Shown here piece by piece: positions 44,848 through 56,055 of a DNA stretch of 64,000 bases. Position 1 is the stretch's first letter; the number at the start of each line of letters is the position of its first letter. The notes beneath the pieces are model-generated. The model was not told the origin of the DNA. It did no database searches and saw only the letters and a program-made list of their open reading frames with translations. Origin of the DNA: Steinernema hermaphroditum (taxonomy: Eukaryota; Nematoda; Chromadorea; Rhabditida; Steinernematidae); NCBI GenBank assembly GCA_030435675.1, contig CM059622.1, positions 7,688,001 through 7,752,000 of the forward strand, given 5' to 3'. The position numbers and the translations under genes are program-made.

Positions 44848-44920
44848 GTCTTACTGGTTAAGTGGTAAGAGCCTTGCTCAAAGGGCGGTTCACCCGGGTT
44901 CGATTCCCACCAGGGACCAA
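44848..44920 (+). pseudogene. tRNA-like sequence (pol III A and B boxes), copy 2
   Basis: A-box TGGTTAAGTGG at 44855, B-box GGTTCGATTCC at 44897 and a T6 terminator-like run at 44923. The 3' arm (CCAGGGAC) finds no partner at the 5' end, so the cloverleaf fails. It resembles the copy at 44150 in the A and B boxes. Confidence 0.6.
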
Positions 44921-45129
44921 AATTTTTTACTTTTATGCAACTGTCTTTTACTGTATTCCGCTACAAAAAAAACATGTGAGAAAATCAGGAAATGATGATT
45001 TCCGCGCAGACTGGCGTTTGAACTGGCGCGATCTCAGCGCGATGCGCTGAGACTTTTATTAAGGCGCGGAATCTCCTGTTGCGAAAGGCCGACGCGCAGC
45101 CAGCGTTTTTCAAGTTTTTTTTGAGGACC

Positions 45130-47480
45130 GACAAGCGGCCCACCCCGATCTGTCGTTAGCGCAGTGCGTGACGGAGGCGTTGGATAAGTTCAACGAGATC
45201 GAAGTCGTAAAGCCAGCCACGCTCAACGGCGCAACAGGAAGAAAACGGCCCTTTCCGGTATCTGACGCAGGATGCTCCAGTCATAAATCATATGTTATGC
45301 CTTATAGAGGGGCGGTGGAAACGGATCCCGCGTTCCCACTGCGTTCGGCTACAGGGACCCCTCAGTCGCAAGTTTGGCGGCCCAAGTCCAACACCTACAA
45401 CAGCAGATGTTCGTTGGCTACAACAATTTCCAACCTGCTGCAAGACCACCCAGGACGAACACAACAATGTGCTTCAACTGCCGCGGATTCGGTCATATGT
45501 CAAAACAGTGTCCGCATGGACAGAGCTCTTCCCGCCAATGAAACCCAAGGTCCGGTGGATACATCGTCAATAACTGTTGTCGGTAAGTTGCACAGTTTCT
45601 TAAAGTTTTAGGAGGAATTAAATAGTCCGCGCTGGATTTTGGACGTGATCGAGAATGGTTACGCGCTCCCCTTCAAGATAGGAGCAGCAGTGCCCCCTTT
45701 TTATAAGGCGAACGCGAGCATGAATGCACGCGATAGGGAGTTCACAAGTCGCGAAATTTCTTCTTTACTGCAAGCAGGAGCAGTTAGCGTCTCATTAACA
45801 CTACCAAGAGTAGTGAGCCCAATGGCGGTGGTCCATAATGGGACGAAACCTCGGCTGATCGTAGATCTGTCCTGGTTAAACAACTTCCTGGAGCACAAGT
45901 CTGTTACTTTTGAGCGAATCGAAAACGTTGTACCCTTGCTCCCTAAGAACGGTTATTTAGCTGCGTTCGATATGACGTCAGGCTACCACCACATAGACAT
46001 CAGGGCCAGTGATTGAGGTTTCCTAGGCATACAATGGGAAGGTAAATTCTACACCTTCAACGTGCTTCCTCTCGGGCTCTCTTCGGCCCCAATGCTCTTT
46101 ACCAAAATTTTTCGCCCTCTGCTATGTAAGTGGCGAGAGGCAGTCATTTCCTGTGCACTCTATTTGGATGATGGCCTGATCTTCGCTCCGTCAAAAGCAC
46201 AGTGTGCAACAGCAGTGTCGATAGTTCGTAAGGACCTGCGTTCAGCTGGGATCGTCACTTCGGAATCCAAATGCCAGTGGGCTCCGGTACAGTGCTTGGT
46301 ATGGCTAGGATATGAAGTGCACCTAGAAAAATTTTCAATCAAAGTTTCCGAGAAAAGAGTACATAAGCTACTTTGTAACTTAGCAGATATTTTGCAGTCA
46401 AAATCCCCAACAAAGCGGGATAGAATGCAGCTGGTGGGGACGCTAGCTTCTATTGGCTTTGTGTTCGGCCCTGTTTGCTCTTTGAAATCGCGCAGCCTCC
46501 ACGTCGCTATCATGGAGATGGACCAGCTTCCCGCGCGAACGAAACACCCACTTTCACAGGAAGAAAGGCGAGATTTTCTATGGTGGTGGAATAACGTCCG
46601 AAAAAGGAATGATAAATCACTAAGCCAAGTAGTCGAAGCGCGTAGGTTAGCGACAGATGCATCCGGTACAGGAGCCGGGGCAGTCCTATGGTGTACGGAC
46701 GGGGCAACCATTAGAACCGCCATCAATTTCGAGGCCGACGAACGGAGTCCAGCACGTTCAGGGAGATAGCGGCCGTGCGCTTCGCCGTGAAAGCATTTGC
46801 TAACGAAATTCGCACTGCTCGGGTCGTAATGCAAATAGATAATCAAGGGGCGGTGAGCATTATCAAGAAAGGGAGCCCACTTGCCAAGCTCCAAGCAATG
46901 GCAGAAGATATCTTTGAGCACATGGAAAGTTTAGGAGCGGTTCTCGAATCAATTTGGGTTCCGCGCGATCAAAACACCCTAGCGGACGAGGCTAGTCGAT
47001 TGTTAGACAAAGACGATTGGGGGATACGAGAAGAACTTTTCGCGTTTTGCACGGAGCGATGGGGCCTGTCATCACAAGACGCCTTCGTAAACTCGAAAAA
47101 TGCAAAATGTCCGCGTTTTCTGCCTCGGTACGCGGACATTGGGGCGGAAGGCGTCGACGCTTTCGCATCGTCATGGACTGGCGAGTTTGTCTGGGCGGGT
47201 CCGCCGCCACGCATCATCGCGGATGTCGTCTCGCACATGGCGCATCATCGCGCGCAAGGTATACTAGGGATTCCCTACTGGCCGTCCAACCTATTCTTCC
47301 TATCAGTTTGGGACGGACAGTCCTGGAAGTGGTTCGTACAGGACGTGATTTGGTGCGACGCTGGGTCTGAGCTTTTCGTACCCTCTACATTCGAAAACTC
47401 GGTCTTCAACGAAGAACAATCGCCTTTCCCATTCTGCTTCTTGCTCGTCAACTTCGCACTTTAGTCTGCCTTGCCTTCTG
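45130..47480 (+). mobile_element. DIRS/PAT-like retrotransposon, decayed
   Basis: A gag-type CCHC zinc knuckle (CFNCRGFGHMSKQC, C-x2-C-x4-H-x4-C) lies at 45470-45511. Reverse transcriptase follows from about 45640 (LIVDLSWLN, FDMTSGYHHID, LPLGLSSAPMLFTKI, LYLDDGLIFA), then RNase H (TDASG; QIDNQGAV) and a WVPRDQN-LADEASR block leading into a DIRS-type methyltransferase-like domain (DAFVNSKNAKCPRF, GIPYWPSNLFFLSVW) to 47463. This order is typical of DIRS and nematode PAT elements. Breaks: an in-frame TGA at 46014 inside the reverse transcriptase and a one-base frame change near 46755 within RNase H. No tyrosine recombinase or terminal repeats were recognised, so the limits are approximate. Confidence 0.8.
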
Positions 47481-48633
47481 AACCCAATAAAGCGACACCT
47501 CGGTTGGTCGTATGGGAGTATGTTTGGGAATAGGAGGAGAAGGCATCTTCGCCAGTTGAGAGCGGCGAAGCTGAAATGAGCTTTTTCGCGTAGTGGCGCG
47601 AAGCAAAACGGGGCGAAAATGGGTGTTTTTTGACGTCAGAACTTTGTGACACACTATTTTATCGTGTTTTTAACGTTCTACAGCCCTTTCCATGCAAATT
47701 TGACAGCTTGAGCTAGTTGTTACAGGCTGGGTACAACGGCCGGTTAAGACCACACGCAATGTTTTTTCTGCGAACGGGTAGCGCCGTCTAACACTCGGTT
47801 ACCTAGGATAACAACATCTTTGTGTTGTGAATGACTACGAAGCGTGTTTTAGAAAGCAATTCCACTCTGAAATCACCCTAAATTAGCCAAAATGTTTAGC
47901 AACACCATGTTCAACGCAAAGAAAGCAAACGTCAATTTAAATGCTTAACTCAGGTTTTCTACAAGTGGACCTATCATTTAGCGTCAGTAAATCGCGATAA
48001 AATTCTTATTTATATGTTTTCTGATAAAAAAATTACTCAACAAGCAGTAGGTGTGATACTGAATTTGCGTGTGATACTGTATTTTCGAGTGCTCTTTCTG
48101 ATGGTACTGTCGGCTTTCTTCCAAGACGAAAACGAGAAAAAAATCGAGTGGACCTATCATTATGCGTCGCACTGTATATATTGGGTTGGAAAGGTGAAGA
48201 TGGCGGATTACAAAATGCAACTTTTATTTCCATAGCGGGAGGTATTTCACTCATTGTAATCACCACTAGCTTGTACAACTTCAGCCCATTTCACGGACAG
48301 GAGTCAGATGCTGCACTTGTAGAAAATGTTGGGTTTGGGGCAGAGATGCCAACTGAGCCTGAGCCGAGCCGGCTCGGACCACCCAACCGGGCTCGGCTCG
48401 TAGGCTTGAGCCGAACCCCGAGCCGGGTTTCCGCCATATATACTAGGGAAAATTCCGACTGTTCGCGGGGAGCGGTAGCAGACGACGAGAGAAAATCGGA
48501 TGCCCGTTGCTCCGCCGCTGTTTCAAATATTTTTGTCCAATTTTCAACCTCTCTACCTATTTCCGACTGATTTCCTCTGATATTAGTCACCGTAGTCGCT
48601 GATTTTCCTCTGGCTTCGGCTGGAGATGGCATC
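47481..48633. other. Repeat-rich spacer
   Basis: No gene. It contains a 20-nt direct repeat (GTGGACCTATCATT...GCGTC at 47965 and 48148) and a GAGCCG/CGGCTC-rich tract at about 48350-48425 that includes the perfect palindrome CCGAGCCGGCTCGG. Confidence 0.5.
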
Positions 48634-50118
48634 CGAGAATCATCTTCTTTATCGGATTGTTCGCCAACACTGTGGTCTATGGTTTTAACCGGGTCAACAC
48701 ATTTGCATTCACTGCCGAGCAGTACCGTCCCGACCAGAAGAAGGAACATGACAATGCTATTACGTATGCTCCGAAGGTGGCGTACAGGGCGTACAGTACC
48801 CATTTAGATACTTCTTCGTGATGGTTAACGTCGGCGCTACCTTTTCCATGATAGGCACCCCGATCCTGAGAAATGTCATTGGTTGTTTGGGGAAACCAAC
48901 CTGCTACGCGCTTCCATGGTCCGTTGTGTTCATCGCAGTGGTCATATCTCTTCTGCTCTTCATGTTCTGCCTCGGGGCAGTCAACAAGAAACAAGTGAGG
49001 GAGGAGAACTCCATGGTCCGCGTCTATAAATGCCTTCGTGGGGCCATTAACAGCGACGAGAACGGTGAGAAACTTATCTGTCATATCTCAAGGTATTGCT
49101 TCGTTCAACTGTTGAAGAAACGAAAGAAGAGTGCCTGGCGAAGAACCCAGGAACGATAAGTCTGAAAGATTACGAGTTAATTTTGTGTTTTTTGGTCGAC
49201 ATTTATGAGTGCTATATCTTAGGGACGATGACAAAATCGGCCCATTAGGTATGTGTCTGGATAACTCTTATCCTCGTTTCTCCCGAAGGTTCATATTCGA
49301 CGTGCGACAGGTGGGAAGGTATTGTTATTGTATAATTCACCAAGTTATGCTTATGCCTTCCTTAGATTGCGCCCTAAGTGGTTCTGCACCCTAAGTGGTT
49401 TTGCGCCCTAAGTTTCTCGCGCCCTAAGTGGTTGCGTCGTTTTTGCTTATTGTCGGCCCGCAATTGCTCGGACTTTCCATTTAAATGTCCTAATTTGTTT
49501 TATTTAAGCGACTGCCGAAAGATAAAAGAAGCTGGAAGTCAAAACGAAACCTCAAACTTTGCTATTCGGGACCGGCTCGGAGGCGTCTACGCAATCCTAT
49601 TTCACTTGTCGGGAGAAGACACCATGGAGTTTGAAGTTGTTGAATTGATGCCTCCGCCGAAGGTCTCCGTATGGTATTAAATGCCCCAGTACATGGTCAT
49701 GGCTCTCGCAGAGTGCGCCGTATCACACACCGCCCACCAGTTTGCGTTCAGCCAAGCTTCGCCCTTCATGAAGTCCGTTATAAATGTTTGTCCAGAATGT
49801 TGTTGACCGTTATAGATTGCAATTTCAGGGGATCTTGCTATTGACAGGTCTTTTCGGCAATATTGTCAATATAGGCGTACATCAAGGTGGCCGAAAGCTC
49901 TTTGAGTCACATGATCAAATCTTTGATCTACACCATTCTTCTGATAGTCGATTTCTTTCTTTTTGTCTGGTATGTTTCTGATTGTGTGCGAGTTTTTTAA
50001 TACTTATTTAGGGCTGTATATGACCAGTCGAACCCGGCGGCCACAGTTTCTATCAAGCCGAACGAGTCCAAGGATCCAGAAGGCATTTTCAGAGGCATGC
50101 ATGTAGAGCCAGAATGAG
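48634..50118 (+). pseudogene. POT-family oligopeptide transporter relic (PEPT-like)
   Basis: Several consecutive frames match the proton-coupled oligopeptide transporter family in the right order. At 48634-48780 is a helix plus FAFTAEQYRPDQKKEHD. At 48800-49060 is FFVMVNVGATFSMIGTPILR and CLGKPTCYALPWSVVF. Near 49290 is FIFDVRQV. At 49680-49780 is MPQYMVMALAEC with FAFSQASPFMKSV. A C-terminal tail ends at 50118. The first two blocks are out of frame without a usable intron between them, the central helices are missing or unrecognisable, and stops interrupt the last part. I judge it a decayed gene; an unusual but active gene is less likely. Confidence 0.65.
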
Positions 50119-51495
50119 ACCTGAAGTATTTGGGGTATCTCCAGTGTTTGATCAGAACACTCATCGACCTTCAGCTTCAAACTATTGGGTTGAACCATTG
50201 AAAATTTCGCATAGCGTAAAAATCTCACAGTTTCGCATTATTTACGTCCTCGGGGAAATGGATGGGCGCGTTCTTGAGTACAATTAATTCTCAGCTTACA
50301 CTATGATTACCGGCTTGTACAACGAATTCCTTTTGGTTTTGGGGTCCTATTCTGTCTTGATGGCAATTTTTTTGGCACCTTGAAATGGCAAAACGTGAAG
50401 TGATAAACAGACTGCCTATACTAGTAATTGTATGGTGGACGGCGACTGCCTTCAAACACGTATATCGTTGGGTCTTACCTACCGAATGCACCTATCCCTG
50501 TGTTCGTCATATGTCGTAATATGAGCTAGTCTCAAAAAGATGGAACTGCCAAATCAAGATGTTCTCTTAACTCCAACGTTTCCAGTAGGTTAAGTACTAT
50601 AACAGAGAATGGTGATCTGTTGCAGGTAGCTGGCGCTCATAGTACCTGGCGCTCTACCATGCCCACATAGCAAGTCCACGATCACACTTCTACTTTAAGG
50701 AAATGGAGGCCAAATGTTGAAAAAATTACACTTCAGGAATGTTGCCTGAAATTTTACATTTTCAAGTTGATCCCCAGAATGGCTTTCTACTTTGAGCTGG
50801 AAGATTCTTTTTTTGCTGTTTATCTAACACTCTGTTAGCTCTATCTAACCGTCAGCTGCGCTCGTCTATAGATGGCAACATCAAAGGAAACCATCCAGAA
50901 TAAAATAAAGAGGTCGAAAATTGGACCCAAACATTTTTCGACTCAAAACCTCTGATTTTCAACGAGAGAGGAATCCGCTTCTTGCCCACAAGGTAGCCTT
51001 CAGTTGTCCATTAGATTCACAAATATATTAAATAAAATACTGAATAATATATCATTAAAAACTTCATTAGAAAAATGCGAAATTTTCAATGCATCAACCC
51101 AGTAGATCAACTCTGCGCCGTTTAAGGGCCCCTCGTCAATGACTAATCTCACTTCTATCACTCATGATGTTTGTTTTTGGGCGATCGCTTTCGCCCTCCT
51201 TTCGCCTCGGGCGGTTCTTTCACGTCATCTCATTAAGTCGTCCTCCTTCCTCGGCAACCAGCTCCATCTCGGTTCCTTTTTCGCAACGAAACGCAATGTC
51301 GCATGCTAATTGCGGGGCGAATGCTAATCGTAGCGGAGATGACCCCGCCGGTGACCGGTTTCCGGCTTCCTCCACGACTTCTTCGCTTTCACTTCCCGCG
51401 ATCACCACAATTATAGCGGAGAATCTGATGTTCGATCGCGATGGGCGTTTCCGCTCGTAAACGCCGCCCGCCCTTCCGCCCAGGAGTGCGCAACC
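50119..51495. other. AT-rich spacer with dispersed repeat B
   Basis: No gene supported. Apart from the repeat copy at 50684-50828 it contains AT-rich unique sequence. Near 51164 the composition shifts to GC-rich at the approach to the RhoGAP-like gene. Confidence 0.4.
50684..50828 (+). repeat. Dispersed repeat B, copy 2
   Basis: Partner of 2160-2305 in the same orientation: CACTTCTACTTTAAGGAAATGGAGGCC start, TGCCTGAAAT centre and CTACTTTGAGCTG end. The two copies are about 48 kb apart. Confidence 0.7.
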
Positions 51496-53880
51496 ATGCG
51501 ACTCCTCCGCGCCCAATTCGGACGTCGCGACGCTGTCATGAGGCCCAAACTGCAGGTAAGTCCTTTCTTAAATTGTCTCTAGAGCCCCCCAAAGTGACTT
51601 TCATTGTGAAACAAAGAGGAAAGACCGTCCGTGTCTTTATAGGAGTAAGCATAAATCCATTTCAATCATTCGTTCCTTTGTAGGCGCTTTCTACGAAGAT
51701 GGCGCCGGAGCCGTCAAGTCCGCGACAGCGGCAGCGTTCCTTCGTGACGCGAAAGATGAGTGTCCTCCGGAGAAGGCACCCCTCCACCTACGCGGAGCTG
51801 TTTGTGGAGCCCGTGCTCCAGGTGGGTCCTTTCGGTTTCGTTAGTCGGACTGGGAAGCGGTTAGGAATCGACACCGCGATCGATTCGCTTTTTCCGTCGA
51901 GGAGCTCCTCGGGGCTTCGTCGCGGCTAATTTGCATAAGAATCGCTCGAAAAAACGGTGCCTCGAGTGGTGCGGAACCTGTTGCACGAGGAGGAGCTGGT
52001 TGGCAAATGAGTGTGAAGTCGCTTTGAGAGATGATCGAGCGGAACCAGAAGCCGTGCCCTTTTTTCGGAGCTACCTACAGCGCCTTTTTGCTGAGTCCTT
52101 TCGGCACAGCTGCTCGCTTTGATGGAACGTCGCTCTCATCTGGGTCACCCGACTCCGAAAAACACATTCCATCGTGAGTTCTCGAAAGCGCTCCCAGCGG
52201 AGAGCCCGAGTCCCACGAGTCGGCGATCAAGTTAACGGCCTCCGAAGTTCGGCTCCCACAAAGGAGTTCGCTTCCAATTACTCACCCCGAGGTCGTGCTC
52301 GCATCGACGACCTTGAGCGCCCAAGAAAATGCTACCTGGGTGGTCGCGGAATAACTCACGACTATGGCGCGTCGGTCGAGATCCGAATACAAAGATAATT
52401 AGGGGAACGATGATTTAAGGCCTCCCTAATCAGGGCACCCGCTTTTGACACCTCTCGCGATCTTAATGGCGACGAACGTTCGTAAATAAAGAGCGCAATC
52501 TCGATAAAGACAGTGCCGCTGGGGAACGGTGGCTGTGCAGCGCCTCTCTTTTCCCGCGGCTAGTCATAAGGAAGGGATACATATCGCGCCAAATACAGAA
52601 AACAAAGTGCCCAAGGCCGCCCCTGCAGCAGCGTCGGCAAACGGTGATTACGAATTCACGAAGGGAACATAAAATGACTCACACGCTTCTTATCTCCGCC
52701 GAGAAGCTGACCCTTTAAAGGGACACAGTTCATAAAGGCGTCGTTGTTTTCCTCACAAATCATGAGTGTCGACCTCCCTCCTTTACAGTACTTCGTTGCC
52801 TCACTCTGCGATCTTCGAGTCGACGTGGAGAACCGAAGACCCCTTGGACTCCGCTACTCCAGGACCCCAGGTGCCATCTGCTTTTGGACACTTCTAATCC
52901 CGCTTTAGAGGTGCAAAGACTGATATCGAAACTGCAGAGGTCGAAGTTCCCGCAGATTCCGAAGACGACCGACCCCAACGTCGTGGTCTCCGTTCTGAAG
53001 GTGAGTCACGGAGATCTTCCAGAAGAACGGATTCTGTTTGCTTTCGGACAAAATGTCGATTGGAACGATAAGAGCCTTTGTTTCTGTGATTCACTTTACA
53101 AACGATCTGCTGGCGGTCGTGAGATTTGCGACCAAACAGCTTTTATGACTCAGAACGGGCACTAAAGGAAGTCGTTGCAGGAAATCCTCTCCGACTTCCC
53201 TGGCGGCGTCTTCAGAGACGAGGGCGAGGAGTTCATCTCGATCCGCCTCGACTCTTCCCTCGAGATCGTCCTCACCTACGTTAACTCGTGAGCAGCCCAG
53301 TCCCCTACCGTAATCCCTCCTCTGCAGCCTAATCCAGAACCTGCCATGCTTCCTGCGCCAGTTCACGTACCTCGTGTGCCGATGCCTGCGGAACCTCGTC
53401 CACCAGACGACCTCCGCCACCACCACCACCGACTCCTACACAGGTCTCTTTCCCTGAATCGTGCCGAGACCCGGTCCCTTTCAGACATGCTCCTCCTCTT
53501 TACGCCCGTCCTCTTCCCTTCCTCCGTTGGCGATGTCTCCAGATTCCTCCGCGCCACGAGGATCACCCTCGCGCTCGTCGACCTCTGCGAAACAGTCTTC
53601 AAACCGCACCTTGCCGCCTTCTGGGATCCCGACGACAGAGACGAGGACTTCTTCAGACGTGAGTGCCTTCGAATAGCCTTAGGAACTCCCTTTTGCAGAT
53701 GTCGTTCTCAAACTTACCCATTTGGCCAACTGGTTCGACGATTCGGACCTCTCCTCCTCCGAGGAGGCACCCGAGGCGACGAGCGACTACGGTAGCCTCG
53801 AGGCACTGGAGGACGTGCCTGGGCTGGACCCGGCGAGCGTGCGACCCAACAACGATTACTACCAGTTCAGCTTCGAGTGA
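51496..53880 (+). CDS. RhoGAP-like domain protein
   Basis: Predicted 316 residues. Exons are 51496-51555, 51684-51821, 52789-52870, 52909-53000, 53181-53287, 53328-53443, 53485-53658 and 53699-53880; phases agree. Residues about 40-230 follow the order of RhoGAP elements: [12 protein letters not shown], a [13 protein letters not shown] segment where the arginine finger would lie, [31 protein letters not shown] and [11 protein letters not shown]. The match is weak at the catalytic positions (the LKxxLRELPEP core reads [11 protein letters not shown]), so GAP activity is uncertain. The C-terminus is acidic and ends YYQFSFE. The N-terminal exon is tentative, because in-frame starts exist upstream and a 967-nt intron follows exon 2. 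The gene converges with the transgelin-like gene, with stops 110 nt apart. Confidence 0.75.
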
Positions 53881-53972
53881 TCGCGTTGTAAAGAGGCGCC
53901 ACAAACAGCGGAGCAGCTGTTCGCCACCGCCAAGCGGAGCGAAAGAGATGCAGAAGAAGGAATTTATCATTA

Positions 53973-53978
53973 AATAAA
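53973..53978 (+). terminator. Poly(A) signal of the RhoGAP-like gene
   Basis: AATAAA 93 nt beyond the stop. It lies just before the stop codon of the convergent transgelin-like gene, so the two mRNAs may nearly overlap. Confidence 0.55.
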
Positions 53979-53989
53979 AGTTTTTACAC

Positions 53990-54766
53990 TCAGAACTGCG
54001 GAATATTGTAGACGAAGTCCTTCTTGATGCACTGGGGAGCTTCTTTGCCTTGCTTGGCGAGCTGAAACGAGACGCGTTAGAAGGGCTCTGGGAGGGAGAG
54101 TTAGCGGATGCTGTTATGCTATCTAGGAAGCCAAACCAGGCTGAGTTTAAGACTACAGCTAGGACTACGGTATCTGTCTGTTTGCACAGAAAGACAAAGG
54201 ACCAACCGTTTACTCGAACGGGTTGGTTTTTCCCTTCTTTTGGAGCTGAATCGAAATGAGAAGGATTACGGTAGGGGCAGAGGGAACTTACGACGCGGCC
54301 GAGGGAGAGAAGGGTGACGCAGACGGAGAAGAGGTCGCGGTCCTCGAAGAGGTCGACGCTCTGAAAGGTCTCCTCGACGGGCACGCCGAATTTCTTGGCG
54401 GCCTCGACGAAGGCGTTGATGTTCTCCATGCAGGCGAAGTTGGAGATCGGCTTCTGGATCTTTTTCACGCTGCCGGCTTCGATGCCGTTGGCGAGCCTGC
54501 AAGAGACAGTGGGGCGCCTCCGGAGGGGACCTACTTGCAGAGGAGGCTTCCGTCCTTGAGGAGCTTGAGGAAGTTGTCTCGGTTGCCATCGGTCTTGATG
54601 TTCTCCCCGCTCACCTTTTTGATCCATTCGAGGAGCAGATGGGCCTCGTCCTCGTTGAACTTCGAGGCTTGCTGCAAGGCTACGGTAGAAGACGAGGGTG
54701 CACGGGGCCTACCTTGGCCATGACGGCGAAGCCGATGCCATGGGAAGAGGTGCGGCCGGAAGACAT
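53990..54766 (-). CDS. Transgelin/calponin-like actin-binding protein
   Basis: Predicted 155-residue protein with one calponin-homology domain. Exons are 54766-54713, 54671-54535, 54496-54292 and 54061-53990; phases (0, 2, 0) agree. The CH domain spans about 22-135: [52 protein letters not shown] and [20 protein letters not shown] are type-3 CH signatures of calponin and transgelin. The short tail has a [10 protein letters not shown] end but no full calponin repeat. Such proteins bundle or stabilise actin in muscle and other cells. High GC at codon third positions suggests strong expression. Confidence 0.93.
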
Positions 54767-56029
54767 GTTTGCGGCGGACTGAACGAGAGGAACTCTGGCG
54801 ACTGATCAGAGGATCGCTTTTAAGCGGGGGAGCGAGGGGGCGGCCCGGTCGGGTGCTAAAAATACGCCCTCCGCCTGGTGCTCTCTCGCCGCCGAGGATT
54901 CCTTCGGCGCCTTCTGAGGGCGTCGATCCGACAGAGAAAGCGTTCCGGCGGATCTCGCGGTGACTCAGAGTCCTCGGGCGCCGGGGACGTCTGGGTGCGG
55001 GGGCGTCGCGGTTGCGAAGGGTCAACGCCTGAGTCATGAATCGACAGAAGAAGCTTCGAAAAGTTCTACGGCGACTGTTTTCGAGGAAAGGGCGATCGGA
55101 CACACGGCGCCGAAGAAAAAAGCGAAGAGGGCCACAAACAAATATTTCGAAACCGTTTTTGCGAAATTTATTGTTTTCCGAGGAACGGCGGACTCCCTAA
55201 GGACCGGAAGTGGAAGGATACTGTAGGAGCTGCTGGGCGATATTATGTGGTTGTGGAGACTCCAGAGTGTCTGGCCCCTCTGAATTTGGAGCCCAGAGGA
55301 AACTTCTTGAATTTTTTGAAACTTCTTGAAAGGGAATCTTTCAGGGTGCATGTCGTCGATTCAGCTCACAGTTGATGTAGCGAGCCTCTTTACTCAAAGG
55401 AACCAGGAAAACCACCATCGAGAACACTTTTTTTTGGGATTTGTTGCCGTTTATTGGCGACTTTTGCCTTTCTCTCCACAAGTATTCGGCGGCGTTCGCC
55501 TGATTGATCGATCGCAGAGAACTCGAGGAAACGCGATCCGTTGGCGTCCACGGTCAGAAGGCTTCCCATGGATATACAGTCGTTTGATGGGGTACTACCA
55601 GTCTAAGGAACTGTCTAGACTGTCTGCCAAGAGGAATGTCTGAATCTGCCTTCAACACTGTGTATTCGCTCCCTGCTGGAAAGACGCAACTCTAGCTTCT
55701 TTTCCTGCAGTCCATAGATGATCGCATCGACGATCTTCACCCTCGAGCACAAACAGAAGTCGGGAAGAAGCCGTCCAGCTACGTACATCCAAATCTCCTC
55801 GATCCCAGTCCACTTTCTCTTGGTCTCACCTCCACCTGACCCTGGCAGTTCCTCTTCCGGCGTCCCCACTTGGAAACTTCTTCCCCGGCTGCCCTCAGGC
55901 GCCTCTCACCTCTGTGGGCAGCTGTTCCCCGGCGGCAAACATCTGCATCTGCGCGTCTTAATTGGCCCTGATGAATCGACTCGGTGCTGTAAAGTGCCCA
56001 CCACTTAACACTCGCTGGCTCTCCCAAGA
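54767..56029. other. Intergenic region upstream of the transgelin-like gene
   Basis: No gene supported. Open frames such as 55326-55643 and 55718-56008 show no domain. It should hold the promoter of the transgelin-like gene and the 3' flank of the Trio-type gene. Confidence 0.4.
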
Positions 56030-56035
56030 TTTATT
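56030..56035 (-). terminator. Poly(A) signal of the Trio-type gene
   Basis: AATAAA on the minus strand about 20 nt beyond the stop codon at 56056, supporting the placement of the gene's 3' end. Confidence 0.6.
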
Positions 56036-56055
56036 CCAAAGGGGTGAGTCACTTC

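Noticed and set aside
44848..44920. Functional tRNA gene
   Set aside because: A and B boxes are good but the acceptor stem does not pair.
48175..48300. Possible mariner-type terminal sequence (ATTGGGTTGGAAAGG)
   Set aside because: No matching inverted end and no transposase fragment could be found.
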